Shown here in pieces: positions 39,865 to 54,043 of a DNA stretch of 64,000 nt. The stretch is from positions 62,001 through 126,000 of the forward strand of contig CAUYUJ010006347.1 of NCBI GenBank assembly GCA_963575745.1, read 5' to 3'. Under the pieces are notes generated by a model, which was not told the origin of the DNA, did not search any database, and saw only the letters and a program-made list of their open reading frames with translations. The translations under genes and the position numbers were made by a program. The DNA comes from Prorocentrum cordatum (lineage: Eukaryota > Sar > Dinophyceae > Prorocentrales > Prorocentraceae). Position 1 is the first letter of the stretch. Each line of letters begins with the position of its first letter.

Positions 39865-42800
39865 GTCTCCGCCCTCCTGGGGAGCAGGGACACTTGTGGA
39901 GCGCGTGCTTTTTGGGGGGCGGGCGGGCCTGGCCAGAGGGTAGCAGCGCTGTGTCAGGGGTCGGTCTTCTCGCTCCTCCCCGTCCTCCTTGTCGTCCTTC
40001 TGCTCCCCCTCCCTCCCCTAAACTCTTCCTTCTCATCCTGCGTCATCTCCCCCCTCCTCCTCCTCCTCCTCCTCCTCCTCCGCCTCCTCCTCCTCCTCCT
40101 CCTCCTCCGCCTCCCCCCCTCTTCCTCCTCATCCTCGTCCTTATCCTGCTCCTCCTCAGGCCTTCCTCGTCGCTGCCTCCCCTCCAGTTTCCTCATCATC
40201 CCTCCTCCAGTCGTCCTCCTCCTCCTCCTCGTCCTTCACCTCCTCATGGCCCTGGAGAGTCGAGGTCGCTGTCCATCGGCATCAAGACCAACGGGGACGA
40301 CGCGGAGAAGTTCGATAAGGCTTACGAGGCGAACGATTACAAGGGTCTCGTAGCGCTGCTCCCGTCGAAGACCAAGGTCGAAGCGTTTGAGGATCAGGGG
40401 GGGGATCCGCAACGACAGCGAAATAACGCACATGTTTAATGCCCCCCCCTTGTTTGCGTAATCGAGCCCCTGCATTGCAAGTACCCCCCTGTGGAGGAGC
40501 GGATGCACCCTTGGGCTGACGACCCCAGAACGGTGGGAGCGCTCGCGGGGACGCAGCTCGCGATCCAGGCCTCGCTCGCAGACAGAGAGAATCCAAACGT
40601 GAAGGAGGAGATTTTCAGGGCCGGGGCCATCCCTCCGCTGGTGGGCTTCCTGAAGTCGGACGTGGGGAAACCAAAAGGTACCCGTACTGCTACACCCCGA
40701 CCTCTCCCAGGGTCCGTGCTGACCAGAATTTCGAGGCGAGTCCAGCGGTGACGACGAGGGCCTCCCAGGAGGCCCAAAATGCTGAGAACGAAACGAGGGT
40801 ACCCAGCGGTATTGATAACTCTTCCTCCTCTGAGGACGAGACGGACCGCGTTCATACCGCGGTGGTAGCGCTGAGCTTCCTGACCGCGGACTGCTCCAGC
40901 AACACGGTCGCCGCCTACGAGGCGGGGGCGGTGAAGCTCCTCCTGCAGCACATCGGCTCCCCGCTGATCGGGATGCGCGCCGCGGTGGCCACGACGCTTA
41001 GGAACATCTGCATGGAGATCGGCGGCGAAACCCGAATTCTACTCTTGCCTTTTAACGATCAACGATGCGCGGGCGCGGGTAGGGTCCGGAATTCGTCGAA
41101 CACGTTGCGAAGTCCAGACCCTACGCCTGCTTCCCATCGATTTGTGAAAACCGATGGTTGCTCGGGGTAGGGTTCGGATGTCGCCACCCAGGAGAGGGAC
41201 GAGTACCGCGCCGAGTTCGTAGAGCTAGGCTCGGGGTCAGGAAACAAAGGTCTGGCTGGCGGTCGGTCTGGCCCAGCCAGGCCCAGGCGCTGACTTGACT
41301 GCCTCGGGGCTCTGCTGACGGCACCTCCACGGGCGGTTGGCTTGGCCCAGCGCTCGGGCATTCCAGCGGCACTCCAGGAGGAGGAGGAGGAGGAGGAGGA
41401 GGAGAAGGAGGAAAAGGAGGAGGAGGAGGAGGAGAGGAGCAGGAGAAGGAGGAGGATGAGGAGGAGGAGGAGAAGGAGGAGAAGGAGGAGGAGGAGGAGG
41501 GGGAGGAGGAGGAGGAGGAGGAGGAGGAGGAGGAGGAAAGGAGGAGGAGGAGGAGGAGCAGGAGGTGGAGCCCAGTGGCACTCCAGCGAAGCTGGTCTGA
41601 ACTCGGCGCTGACCTGATCTGTCTTCACTGCTCCCTTCAGGGGCGACGTTAGAGGGGGAAAGGCTCAGGGGGGGATGCATCGGCGCCGAATCGCCCACTC
41701 ATCGCCGAGAGGGGCCCGATAGCCCACCCCGCCCAGGAGCGTGCGGATTCGCCATCGGGAGCCTATCACCGCTTTGTCGGCGATGTATATCCGGTTCCAG
41801 CTCGACATGTTTCCCCCGTGAGTTGCCCCCCCCTACGGTCGGGAACTTTTGGATCGCGTGTCTCTCTTCCGATTCTTCCACGGTGTGCATCGAAGCGCGT
41901 TGGCGTCCCCCGCGGCGTCGTCGGTTCTTGACCCAGAAATGGTTCGGAGCACAGCTGTTCGGCCCCGAGAGCCGACACACGCTGGTCACCTCAGCGCGTG
42001 GGAGCGGGGCCTGAAGGGAGTCCAGACACGGTACGGCGCAAGGGCACCGTACCCGAAAAATCTGGCCCACCACGCTTCTGCGCGACACGCTCTCCACGTC
42101 CGGGTCCCTGGGCGCCAACGGCCCGAGATTTGTGCGAGGCCGCCCGGCCCGCGGAGCCGGGCGGTACGCCACCCGCCCGCAGGGCACAGGTGCCGCCGGG
42201 GCCGCCGGGGCGACACGCCGAGCAGACCGTATCGTCGTCAGGAGGGGAAAAACGCACAGACATAACGAAGCGTCGATTTCCAGGAGGATGTGGGCAGAGA
42301 TGGGAGGTGGGGTGGGAAGGCTCCAGGCATTTTATCGAACATTCCCTGGGATCTTTGTTTGCTTATTGGAGAGGCCGTACGGCCGGTGCCGCCGACCCTG
42401 AAGGACGACGACGTCGACTCGGGGGCCTTTTGGGGGTAGTGTTGGGGCCTCTTGGGAGGCTCTTAGGTGGCCTCTGGGGAGCCTCATGCTGGCCTCTTGG
42501 GGCTTCTTGGCGGTCTTTGGGGGGCCTCTCAGGGCCTCTTGCCTTTTTGGGTGCTTCTGAGGGCCTCCTGGGAGCCTGTCAGGCCGAGGTCTTGAAATGT
42601 CCGTTCTGGTCCCCGTGCGGGCTCCTTCTTGGAGCCGCCTTGGCCTTGTGCATAGTTTTGGGGTGTCCTTGGGCCCCTGCACTTCGCCCCTCATCCCAGC
42701 TCCCTGCAGGGGGTCTGGACGGCCTGGTGAAGCAGCTGGCCGTCCCGGCATCGGCCGACCCCTCGCTGTCGCTCGTGGACGTGCAGCTGGAGGCGGCCCT

Positions 42801-45800
42801 CCGCGCGGGCCCCGCGCCCTGCTGCGCCCTCCATGCTCTTCCTCCTCCCGGGTCCTCCTCCTGCACCCTGTTCCTTCCCCTCCTCCCCTTCCTCTTCCTC
42901 TTCCTCCTCCTTCCTCCTCCTAGCCGTTTCGGCACGAGCTCTTTCAGGGGCCCGTGCTTGTGTTCACGTACTTCGAAGCGGCTCGTGAACACGGGCCACT
43001 TCACAAGCGCACGGCGCCTCCCGCTGCAGTGTTCAGCAGTCGCGGATGGTGCCAAACCCGCCCGATGTCTTGCCTGGAGCCAAGACTCCACTGTGGAGTT
43101 GCAGCTGCGGGTGCCCGGACAATTGGGCGTCCAGAGTCATATGCAGAGGCTGCGGCAAGGATGCCCCAGTGCGAGTCGTCCAGGCAGCTCGTAAGGCATC
43201 AGCGGCACTCAAGTCAGGATCAGTTCGTGGGCCTCGTGGTGCCTGGGCTCAAGGGCCACCGCCGATCGGACCCAGCAGCAAGGAGCAGATGCGCCTCATT
43301 CAAGAGCTCAGGGCTGAGGTTGCACAGTTGGCGGGCAAGCAGGCCCCAGTGCGGCCGCCATGGCAGTCCAGTTCCCCTTCGCCGCTGCGGGGCACAACGG
43401 GTGGATCATCTGCCAAGCTCTCGTTCGCTGAGGTGCTGCAGTTTCTCAAGGATGAGGGCGTCGACACGGCGAAGGTCGAAGAAGCTGAACAGGCAAAGAA
43501 GCAGGCTACGGCAGTCAAGCAGCCCACGTCCAGGGCCGCGCACTGGAAGGTCGAGAACCTCCGCGCCAAGCTCTCCAAGGCGGAGGTGCGTTCGGCGGCG
43601 TTGCGCAAGCAACAGGAGGACCTTCAGGCCGAGATCGCCGAGCTGGACAAGAGCGTCGACAAGCTCAAAGAGGACCTCGGTCAGGCTGAGCAGGCGCTCT
43701 TCCGTGTCCAAGCAGATGGCGATCCACTTCGAGCAGTCACGGCCACCCTGGATGAGGCCGTCGCTCAGTCTGATGAAGGACAAGCTGCATTGGCCACCCT
43801 CCAGCGCCTGCAGGCCGAGGCCCAGGCCAAGAGGGCAGCGGCCAGTGGGCCTGATGCTGCAAGTGCTTCTCCTGGTCCTGCTACAGGCGGGGCGGGCAGC
43901 GGCGAGCACATTGCTGCCACGGCGGGAGATGGCGACGACATTGGCATGGACTTGCTGGATGGCGAAGACTTCGATGAGCGCAGGGCAGCCTTCGACAAGG
44001 CCGCCCAGGAGCTCAAGGAGGCCAAAGGAGGAAGTCAGGAGCAGCTCGATGCCGCCAAGCGCAAATACCTCGAGGCTGCGGAGGCAATTGGGGTCAAGCG
44101 GGCTCGGTCGTGCTCCTGAGCTGGGCGCAGGTGTGGAGGGTCCTCCTCCAGACAGTGGTGCCAAGGAGCTGTCCAGCTTGAATGACTTCCTGAGGTGCAA
44201 CCTCCTGGACCAGGACTGGGAGCAGGCCACGGGCTTCGCTGTGCCAGTCATGCGCGACGACCTGCTGTTCGACTGGATGCAGTTTCGCCATCGTGACGGA
44301 ACTTTGATGGAGTTGGACGAGAAGGATTGGCCTGTGCTCGGTTCCGCTTTGGCGAGGAGTACGTCGTCGTATCGCTTGGGCAAGGGGGGGGGGGGATTCA
44401 GCCCCTCGAAGTCACACTCCCTCGCCCGCGTCGTCGATGGCTTCCAGTTCGAGCACGGCGACTTCGGCATCCTCGATGATTCCCCAACTGGCCCGCTCCT
44501 CGGGGTTGGGGGCAAGTGCAGTGCAGAGGCATACTCCCCAACTGGCCCGCTCCTCGGGGTTGGGGACATGGACAGCACAGAGGCTACCGCCCCAACTGGC
44601 CCGCTCCTCGGGGTTGGGGGCATCTGCCAGCTGCGAGGCCAGTACGTCGTCGTTGATGGCATGCGCGCCAACGCAGACGGCTTCTGCGCCTACTCTGGGC
44701 TCCTCCTTGTCGCCTGGCGGCTTGCGAGTCGCTCACCCTCCTCCCCATGTTGAGCTGGATGCTCTTTCGAAAATTGGCAAGTCAGGACCTGATGGAGGGC
44801 GGAGTGTGGCCGCCCCCGCGGTGGAGAAGAGCTTTGCGGCCAAGGAGGCGAGGCTTCAACCTCAGTCTGTGGCTGTCAGTAGGCTCGTCATCACAGGCAT
44901 GAATGTCAATGCCTGGGACACGTTTGAATCTGTGATGGAGTGGATAGCGGACGAGTCCAAGGCCGGTGGGGCCCAGGTTCTCCCACAGGTTTGCTGCTTA
45001 CAAGAGACACGCATCAAGAGTGACACCAAGCAGGTCTCCGCGATGAGCTGGGGGCGTAGGCATGGCTATCACTTTTCTTTTGGGATGGCCCATAGTACGG
45101 GGCCATCGCAGCAGCAGAGCAGCTCAGGTGTGGCAGTCGGAGTTTGCACTTTGTTAGGCTCGACGCCAACGGCGACCACGAGTTTTGAGGATTGTTCTAG
45201 CAGAGTGGTGGCCAGGATCGTCAATGTGGGGTTCCCAAAGGGCCTTGTCGCCATCAGCGTGTACTTTGTGACGGGAAAGGGGCTCTCAGGACCCAACCTG
45301 GACCTCTTGCAGACGGTCGGGGCCTGCATAATGGCCCAAGAGAGGCCCTGGGTGCTCCAAGGGGACTTCAATTTCGAGCCTGAGGCGCTCCTGGGCTCTG
45401 GGTGGGTACAGAAGGTTCGAGGAGTGTTGGTGGCTCCTGCAACCCCGACCTGCAGGACTGGCAACCCTCAGGAGGCCCATCAGGTACCCCAGAAGGACCC
45501 GCAGGGCACCTCGGACGACTGGGTCATCTCGGGTGGAGCAGCTGGGTCAGACCAAGCTGCAGACGACAGTAGGATCCTCGATTTCTTTGTGGTTGCGGAG
45601 GTGTTGGCCTCGCGTGTGGAGGAGACCTCGGTCATGGACCAGGCTCCGCTCTACCCGCGCGTGCCTGTCGTATTAAAGCTAAAGGATCTGAGCCATATGT
45701 CGACGATCAACCAGCAAGTGCGTTTCAGAGCCTTCCCAATGGAGCTTATAGGTCCCATGCAGGCCCCAGTGGTGTACAATTGGTCTTGGGAAGTGGGTGC

Positions 45801-48800
45801 CTCAGCTGATCTCAACCTCATGGTGAAGGAGTGGCTTGAATTCTCGGAGAGGCGCCTGATCCAGATTCACGGGGTTGACCCTCAGCACTCCAGGGCGTTT
45901 GTGGGCAGGGCTGCTGGACCGAAATCAAAAGTTGTATCCCTGGCGTCGGTTTGGGAAAAGGACCAAAGGCGCAGGTTTTCTCGATCGACGACGGCTTGGA
46001 TCTCTTACGTGGCCCTGTGCAGGCGTACATGTCAGACTCGCGTAGGCAAAGCAGGCCGTCAAGGCCGAATGCTCCTCGATCAGTGGTCCAGGGACCTGAA
46101 GGCCATGGTCGCTGACATGGGCCCATTCGCCGCTGACGCCGAGCTCTCGCCCAGTTTGTTGTGCACCTTCGCTAATGTCATCACCATGGGCGATGAGCCT
46201 GTTCACGATGCCCTGCGCAAGATGGACGAGGAGGTGGACAGAAGGAGACGGGAGGACTCAAAGGTATCACTGAAGGAGTGGAGGACCTGGGCGGTTGAGA
46301 GTGTCAAAGGAGGAGGGAAGGCGGCTCATAAGTTTGCTAAGCAGAAGGCATCCAACGTCACTTCCCTTCTCGACGCCGAGGGCGTCCCTCAAGTAGGTGC
46401 TGGAGCACTGTCGGCCCTTCTAGACCAATGGGTGCCGCTGTGGTGTGTTGCTGATTGGCAGGATGAGCACCCATCCCAGTGGTCTGTCCCCGTCGATGAA
46501 GCCCAAGTGGAACCTATTGCCCTGGATCAGCTTCTGAGAGTATGTCGTAAGTATGCTCCTGGCGCAGGCTTGGGGTGGGATGGTTTTCACCCAACATGGG
46601 TACTGAGCCTCACGGAAGAACACCAGCTTAGGCTTTTAGATATTCTGCACAGGTTTGAGGACAGACCACAGGATCTTCTCGTCTTCTTGACCAACATGGT
46701 CTTCTTAGACAAGCCCGACGGCGGCGTGCGCCCCATCGGCCTCCTCTGCCTGGTGCTGCGCTTGTGGTCGCGACTCCGCCAGCCGCACTGTCAGGCGTGG
46801 GAGAAGAAGCATGCAGAGGCCTTCTATTGGGGCTCGGGGCCACACAATACCTGTGAGAGAGCCGGCTGGGTCCACAATCTCTTGGGGGGCTTTTGCAAGG
46901 AAGTTGGGTTTCAGAGTGGATCTGTCTTGGTCGACTTGAGCCGCTTCTATGAACACATCAGGCACCTGGATATCAGAGCTGCGGGGCTCCAGTATGGGTT
47001 CCCCATCAAGGTCCTCAGAGGGTACTGTACTATCTATGCTGGATATAAAGCTCTGATGTACGGAGGTGCCGTATCGTCGGCCTACTTGGCGAATGCAGTT
47101 GCGGTGGCTGGATGCTCAGGAGCGACGACTCTGGCTAAGTTACTGTTGCTCCGTCCGCTTCTCCTCACGCAGCAAGGTAGGCCGAATTTATTCATCCGCA
47201 ACGTTGTAGACGACGTGGCTCTACAGGCATGTGGTCGGCCAGTTCAGGTAGCTCAGGTGTTATCGAGTGCAGTCGCTCAGCTTTTCTCGTGCTTTGAGGA
47301 GCTCAACTTGCCTGTGAACATCCAGAAAACGAAGTACTTGTGCACTCGAGAGGTTCAGACCCATGTTGTGGGCTCCTGGTGCTTGCCAGTTACGTCTCGG
47401 GTTGAGCATGCGCGCAACCTCGGCACGGATGCGACGACGGGCTCACGACGACGGGTGGGAGTGCAGAGAGCGAGGTTCATCGATGCAGGTTCGCGCTCGA
47501 AGCGACCTCGTTTGCTGAGGGAGGCTGGGGCTGATGTGGCTCTTGCACAGAGAATGGGGGCCACGGCATCGGCCCTTTGGGGCAGTAGTGTCTTGGGAAT
47601 ATCGCCGACGGCCATGCATGGCCTAAGGCTGTCGGCGGCTCACGCTCTAGGACGTCATCCCAAAGGGGCCTCCCTGGGAATTCGGCTGCATTCGTTTCGC
47701 TTGGGAGAAATCGTCGACCCGTTAGTGGCCTATTTTGGCCATGTGGCCTTTCAATGGGCCACGGCGGTACGGGGCAGTTTTCCCAAGGTTTCGATTTTGA
47801 ATGCGACGGCCGACGCGGCCATAGCTCGAGCCAATTCGAAAAGGCACCCATGGCGGGGAGCTGCGACACCTGCGGATGCGGCAGTGCTCAGTCTTGCCCG
47901 TGTGGGCTGGACGTTCAGAGATTTTCGTACGGTCGAAACTGATCTCGGGCAGGTCTGGAATCTCTCGCAGATCGCGCCTGTTGAGTTTCGGTTGCCGGTC
48001 CGTGCGGCGGCAGTTAGAGCGTCGGACAGACAGGCGTTGATGCAGATAGGTGTTGAGCTCCAAGGGTACCCTCTTTTCTGGGACGCTGTGAGGTCCCTCC
48101 TTCGCTCCTCCTCCTCTTCTTGGAAGCCCCAGCATCAGAGGGCCCTCAGGAGCCTAATGAGTAATGTGCATTGGCCTCAAGCTAGAGTGCACAGGCATGG
48201 GTATCACAGTTGCGGCAAGTGTAGGCTGTGTCAGGAGGAAGCGGGGACCCTCTTTCACAGACAATATCGCTGCTCGGCTCACGCGGTGCTCAGGAGGGAC
48301 ATGGTCTCGCCGCAGCTAGCCAGACGGGCAGCCCGCGTGCTCGAGGGAGGGGAGGAGCTGGCTGAGAGATTCGCGCGCGCGATCTTTCCGTCGCCGCTGG
48401 CGCTCTTCCCTGCCCAGGAGCCTGAACAGACTGTGTTTTGGATTAACAGGCCTGAGACAGGCCGCCTCAGCGGTTTATTTTTTTCGGATGGGTCCGCATC
48501 TTGGCCAGGGATTCCTGGGCTTTCGAGGGCTGGTTGGGCCTTAGTCCAGGCCGATCCCCTGGGCAATGTCATCTCGGCTTGTTACGGACCCGTCCCTTTC
48601 TCCCATGGGCCTCGCCAAACGGCCAAAGATGGGGAAGATTTTGCAGTATACATGCTGGTTCAGTGTGCGATGGCGCCGATTGATTTATACTGTGATTGCC
48701 AGGGAACTCTGGATGTCCTCTGGGGCGGCCAAGGGGCGGGGGCCTTGGCTGGAGGGCCCAGGGCCCACCTGTGGGCCCCCTTCTGGTCCAGTTTTTCTCC

Positions 48801-51800
48801 AGGGGACTTCACGGCGTTTAAGACGGCAGCTCGCTGCTCGATGTCGGACGTCCACAGTGGTAAGACGACCTCGTGGGAGAAGCGAGCCAATGACTCGGTA
48901 GACTCCTATGCAAAGATGGGTGCTGCTAAGCACCAGCTCCGCCAGCAGGACGTGGACTTGTACAGAGGTCTCAAGTGTCTTGTGAGAGAGTCGGCTAAGT
49001 GGGCTGCCCTGTTAGGGGTCCACCTGCAAGGCCAGGCGGCCTAGCAGCTTCGGAAAAGAGTGCCCCCGACGCTCACGAGTTGCCGCCTCAGCCAGAGCCA
49101 GAGACAGAAGAGTCTGTGGGCGGGGAGGGTGTGGACTTTGGGTCGGGAGGGGCGGGCTGCTTAGACTGGGCCGACATGGCCACCTCAGCTTTCTTTCTGC
49201 AAGGCCACGCTCTCATGTGCTGTGTCATCGAGAGTCCCGCCCGTGCTGGTGTGCCTATCGTGTTCTGTGTGAAATGCGGGGCCTACTGCGAGGACTATAG
49301 GCCAGGCGACCTGCTAGCGGCAGGGTGCAACCTCAGGCCTCGCTCAGCTCAGGTCAAACACCAGCTGAAGAGAATTGTTGACGCTTCGCGTATCCCCACC
49401 AGCCCATCCAGAAACGATGCTCAGGGGAGTTGAGGTGATCAGGGAAGTCGGGGAGCATGCAGAATAACAAAGGGCGGGGGAAGCTGTCACAGACCCCGAG
49501 AGGGGGAGGATGGAAGAGGAGTCGTCGTCGTCGTCGTCGTCGTCGGAGGAGGAGGAGGAGGAGGGGGAAGAGGAGGAGGAGGAGGAGGAGGAGGAGGACG
49601 GAGAAGGAGGAAGAATCGGAGGAGGAGGAGGAGGAGGGGAAGGAGCTTCTTGGGGGTCTTTTGAGGGCCTCTTGGAGGGCTTTTTGGGCGCCTTGGGGCA
49701 TCTTGGGCGCCTCTTGGGACCCTCTTGAGGCGCTCTGGGGAGCCTTCGGGGCGCTTTTGGGGCCATCTTGGAGGGAGTCGATCAAACAAGAGGGGGGGTT
49801 TAATTAGCGCCCCCCCTCGGAAGCCCCTAAAATCGCCTCTTGGACCCCTCTTGGAACGCTCTTGGAGTGCTCTTGGGCGCTCTTGGGGCCGTCTTGGGGC
49901 TCTTTTGGGGCTCTCTTGGGGCCCTCTTGGGCCATCTTGGAGCCATCTCCAGGCCTCGGATGGCCATCGGAAGCGAAAAGGCGAGAAAGCAAAAATCATT
50001 GATTTTCCTTAGGTTTTGGGACGATTTTGGCCTCTTCGGGGCCTCCTTGGGGAGCTGTTTGGCCACTTGGAGTTATCTTGGGGCCGTCTTTGGGCTTCTT
50101 GGAACCATCTTAGGAGCCATCGTGAGCGATCTTGCGCTATCTTGAGCCATCTTGGAGCTCATCTTGGGTTCTCTGAGGCGCTCTTGGAGCCGTCTTGGGC
50201 CATCTTGGACGCTCTAACTACCCGCGGCCCCCCCCGTCCAGGTCCAGGGGAGGGGGTAGGGGGAGGGGTAAACCCCTCCCCAAGGGGGAAGAGGGAGGGG
50301 TGGAAGAGGATCTGCTCTAGACCACCTACGCCCAGAGGGCTGGTGGGATTCGGGATGGCAGGCACCCCCACGGAAGGGCCTCATCCAAGAATTTGGTTGT
50401 GTCCCAGCCTCGAGGGCTCTCGGAGGCTGAGAGGGACCTCATGAGTGTTCGTTGCGTTGCCTCGCCTGCTCCTGCCGCAGGTCAGGCGGGCCGTCGGCCC
50501 AGGCTCGGCTACGCTTGCCGCCAGGCCGTGCTCGAGGCATACGGCCTCCAGGAGAGCGACCTTGACATGGTCAGGTCGCTAGGCGAGGCTGCGCCCCGAC
50601 CTGCCCAGGATCCCGAGGATGAGGATGCCTCGGATTCGGAGGGGGAGGTCTTCTAAGTTTTTGCTTTGACTTTAGGTCGCTCCACAACAACCTCCTTCCT
50701 CCTCCTCCTCCTCCTCCTCCTCGTCCTCGTCCTCCTCCTCGTCCTCATCATCATCGCCCTCCTCCTCCTCCTCCTCCTCCTCCGCCTCTGTCTCCTCCTC
50801 CTTTCCTCCTCCTCCTCCTTACTTCCCTCCTAGGTGGCCCCTCATCACCCCCGCTGCTTCCTGACACCAGCTTGCGTGCGTTGTGCGCCCGCATAGCTGG
50901 CCTGCCCTTCTCACTTGGGGAAGGTACTTGATGAGCCCGCGCCCCTGACTCCCGCTGCATGAGGCTGTCCGCCCTCCTCAGCCTCCCTCCCGCTCTCCCT
51001 CCCTCCTCTCCCCCCTCCCCCACCGCTCGACAGTTGCACCTTGTGAGTGCTGATCAGCTCTCTCCCTTGACCCTGTCCGGAAGAGATTCGGCCCTCTCCG
51101 TGTATTGTTTTTACAAGCCAGACGTCACACATATTGTTCTCGGTGTTTCGAAATGGTGCCACCGCTGCACTGCAGCGTGGCCCTTACTTTCGGATCGTCG
51201 CTTGGTTCCCGCCGTTCCGACTAGCGCTTTCGCCCCAGCGCGGGCATTTATTCTGGATCCGAGTATTTTCTCAGCGCTGTCGTTCCCCTCATTTCCCCTC
51301 CTGCTCCTCCCGTCCCTTCGACTCTAGCTCCTGCTGCTGCTGTTCGTCCTTGTCCTCCTCCTCCTCCTCCTCTTCCTTCCTCTTCTCATTCTGCTCATCC
51401 TCCTAATCATCCGCACCCTCTTCCTCCGATGTAAGAGGCTCCCTTTTTGTTTTAGGTTGTGCATAACACGATCGGAGTCCTCGTTGGAGTCCCAGGTCCG
51501 CTGTGGAACGCGTCTGTGGCAGCGCAGACGCGTTCCACAGCTACGCTGCGCGCAGCGCAGTTGGTACATCAGGAGGGGCGTGCTGGCTAAGGCGGGCCAC
51601 CTACTCTACGGAGTTTGGTTTGAGACAGACCTCAAAGATATCTCGATGTCTATTTGGAGGTTTCGAGGGATCGAGCTGGCATTTCTTGGCGCGTACCTCG
51701 ATTGTCGCATCGGCGTTGCTGGGGCAAACGTGGGCAAGATGCTGATGTTATTGCGCTTCGTCCGAAATTTGACCATTCCTTGGGCTGCCCTGGGCGATTG

Positions 51801-53923
51801 GAACGTCACCCCCGAAGAGGTTCATGCCACCAGGTGGTTGGAGGCGCTGCAAGCCTATCTGCGCCTGCGCAGAGAAGCGACGCTTACGTGCACCAGTGGA
51901 CGAGGGCGTCTCATAGATTACGGTGTAGTCTCCGATAGTTTCCGGCCGTTATTGCAGGGCCTGTGCCATGTCCGTGCCGTTCCCTGGGTACCACACATCG
52001 GCCAGCGACTTCAGCTTACTCCTCAGCCCTTGTCGGTGATGATTTGGTCGCCAGTGCTGCCCAAACGGCAGAAAGGAGTAAAGCGACAACTACGAGACAG
52101 GCAACATACGAGCGTCTACGTGAGAGTGGTCTCGCCAGCATCGGCGATGACGATGACGACTACGACCGCTCACTTATGGCCTATTTTGGGACCACTTGGT
52201 GCCACCGCTGCGACAACTCTGTTTGGGACACGTACGTCTATATAGCTCGCGAGATGTAGGTCAAAACTACCACGCATGCGGTGACGCAGTCAATAGTGCA
52301 CCAGCAGGGCCCACGCCAAGCAGATGTTTTGGGGGCGCTCTATGGCAGATGGGCCAAAGCTGCCAAAAAATCGCTACATGATCTCTGCGGAAGTAGTTGT
52401 GGACGTGGCCGTTCACGCGCGCAATCTTTGAGATACGCATGGCGACGGCCTGACGTTCATCACTCAGGCAATTATGCTACGCAGCGTGCCCAGACTCATG
52501 CAAATTTGTGGGCAGCCCTCACAGGACGCCTACGTGAATTTCATACAGCGACGAGGTCGAACAAACACTGGCCATACACCTCCACAGTTTTCGACGATAT
52601 GTGAAAGTGCCAACACCACTTGGAGAACCTGCCAACGGTGTATGCGAATGCCTGCGGGCCCCGCGAGTCTGAGCAAGATGATGCGGCTGCCAACCTTGAT
52701 GATGTCGAGTTACTGCGGGCTGTCACACGGCAGGTGGCACCAGACATCAACGATGCATTGGCTCTGGCAGTCCTCTGGGGGCGACCCAAAGAACGGGCTC
52801 TACACTATTCGAAGACAGCGTGGCAGGCAACCGGCATAGCGTGCCAGGCGTGCCAGTTCTGGGGCCAAGGGACTGGCACAGATCGTGCGCCACCCGACAA
52901 AGGGGGAGTATTGTGATGACCCCCCGATCAGCGTGCAGATGCGAACGACGCAGTGGCGGAGACGACGGACACGCCACGACCCGACGCAGGAACGCGTTGA
53001 GCATTCACTTCAAGACCTACGTGCACGCGATCAGCTGGATTTGGTTGAACGCCCGCCACACACAACTGAAGAGGCTGAGCGGGCTGTGCGCAGCATGACA
53101 GTTATGACGGGGAAGGGACCAGACCAATGGACCCCACGGCAATGATTGGCCTTACGCCCGGAATCGTGCGAGCATGAGCGCATGCGGCCCCATCACTTTC
53201 TCCACTTATGGCACATGGTCCACTTCAAAGATTTCCAGTCGTTGTCAAGTGAAGAGCCCCCGCTGGCCCTCCTGCCACTTCCAGCGTGGATTCGGGGCAG
53301 ATGCGCGAAGACTGTCATGGCGGAGTGGTGCGACAATCGGGCCAGATTCTAGGATAAAGCTCTATACGGCTCATCGTGATCTGCAGGCCGCCATGTTGAG
53401 CTTCTCCCTGGACGAGACGACCTCCTGCATCCAGTGCATGACACTCGCGACCGTCTACATGGACCTGGACAAGTTCTGAGACAAGATCGATGTAGCCGCG
53501 TGTTTCACAAAAGTTATGAAGTTGCAGCTCCTTTGCGCGGAACTCTTCATGTACATGGCGCCGCGGGCAGCGAGAGCAAGCTGGGCATGCGGCGAGATCA
53601 GCATGCCCCAGAACGGCATATTAGCAGGACGCGGCGGGGCGAGTCATTGTGCTCGAGCTCTCCTTCACGGTGTCTTGGGCCATGCTCGCCCCGAATCCCC
53701 GCGCGCCTTTCTCAGGGAGCGCGTCGACGACGTCACGGCGCGCGCGGGGGGCCAGTAGGAGGACGTCGAGACGCCGGACGCCCAGGAGGGAGGAGGATGC
53801 TGCTGATGATGATGATGATGATGATGCTCATGATGCTGATGATGATGCTGCTGTTGTTGATGATGATTATGATGATGCTGCTGCTGATGATGATGATGAT
53901 GATGATGATTATGATGATGCTGC

Positions 53924-53958
<35 letters not shown>

Positions 53959-53995
53959 CTGCTGATGATGATGATGATGATTATGATGATGCTGC

Positions 53996-54043
<48 letters not shown>

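Larger units (their letters stand above)
42924..49515 (+). mobile_element. Nearly intact APE-type LINE in intron 6 of copy 2
   Basis: Non-LTR element with a 5' UTR hairpin, ORF1 (zinc finger plus coiled coil), a short frame-3 segment with three hairpin repeats, ORF2 (endonuclease-RT-RNase H) and a Cys-rich tail. The 5' boundary is where pyrimidine sequence gives way at about 42924. The 3' boundary is set where unique sequence runs into (TCG)n/(GGA)n near 49516; both are approximate. No matching sequence in copy 1, so it inserted after the gene duplication. No target-site duplication could be identified by eye because both flanks are low-complexity. Confidence 0.85.
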
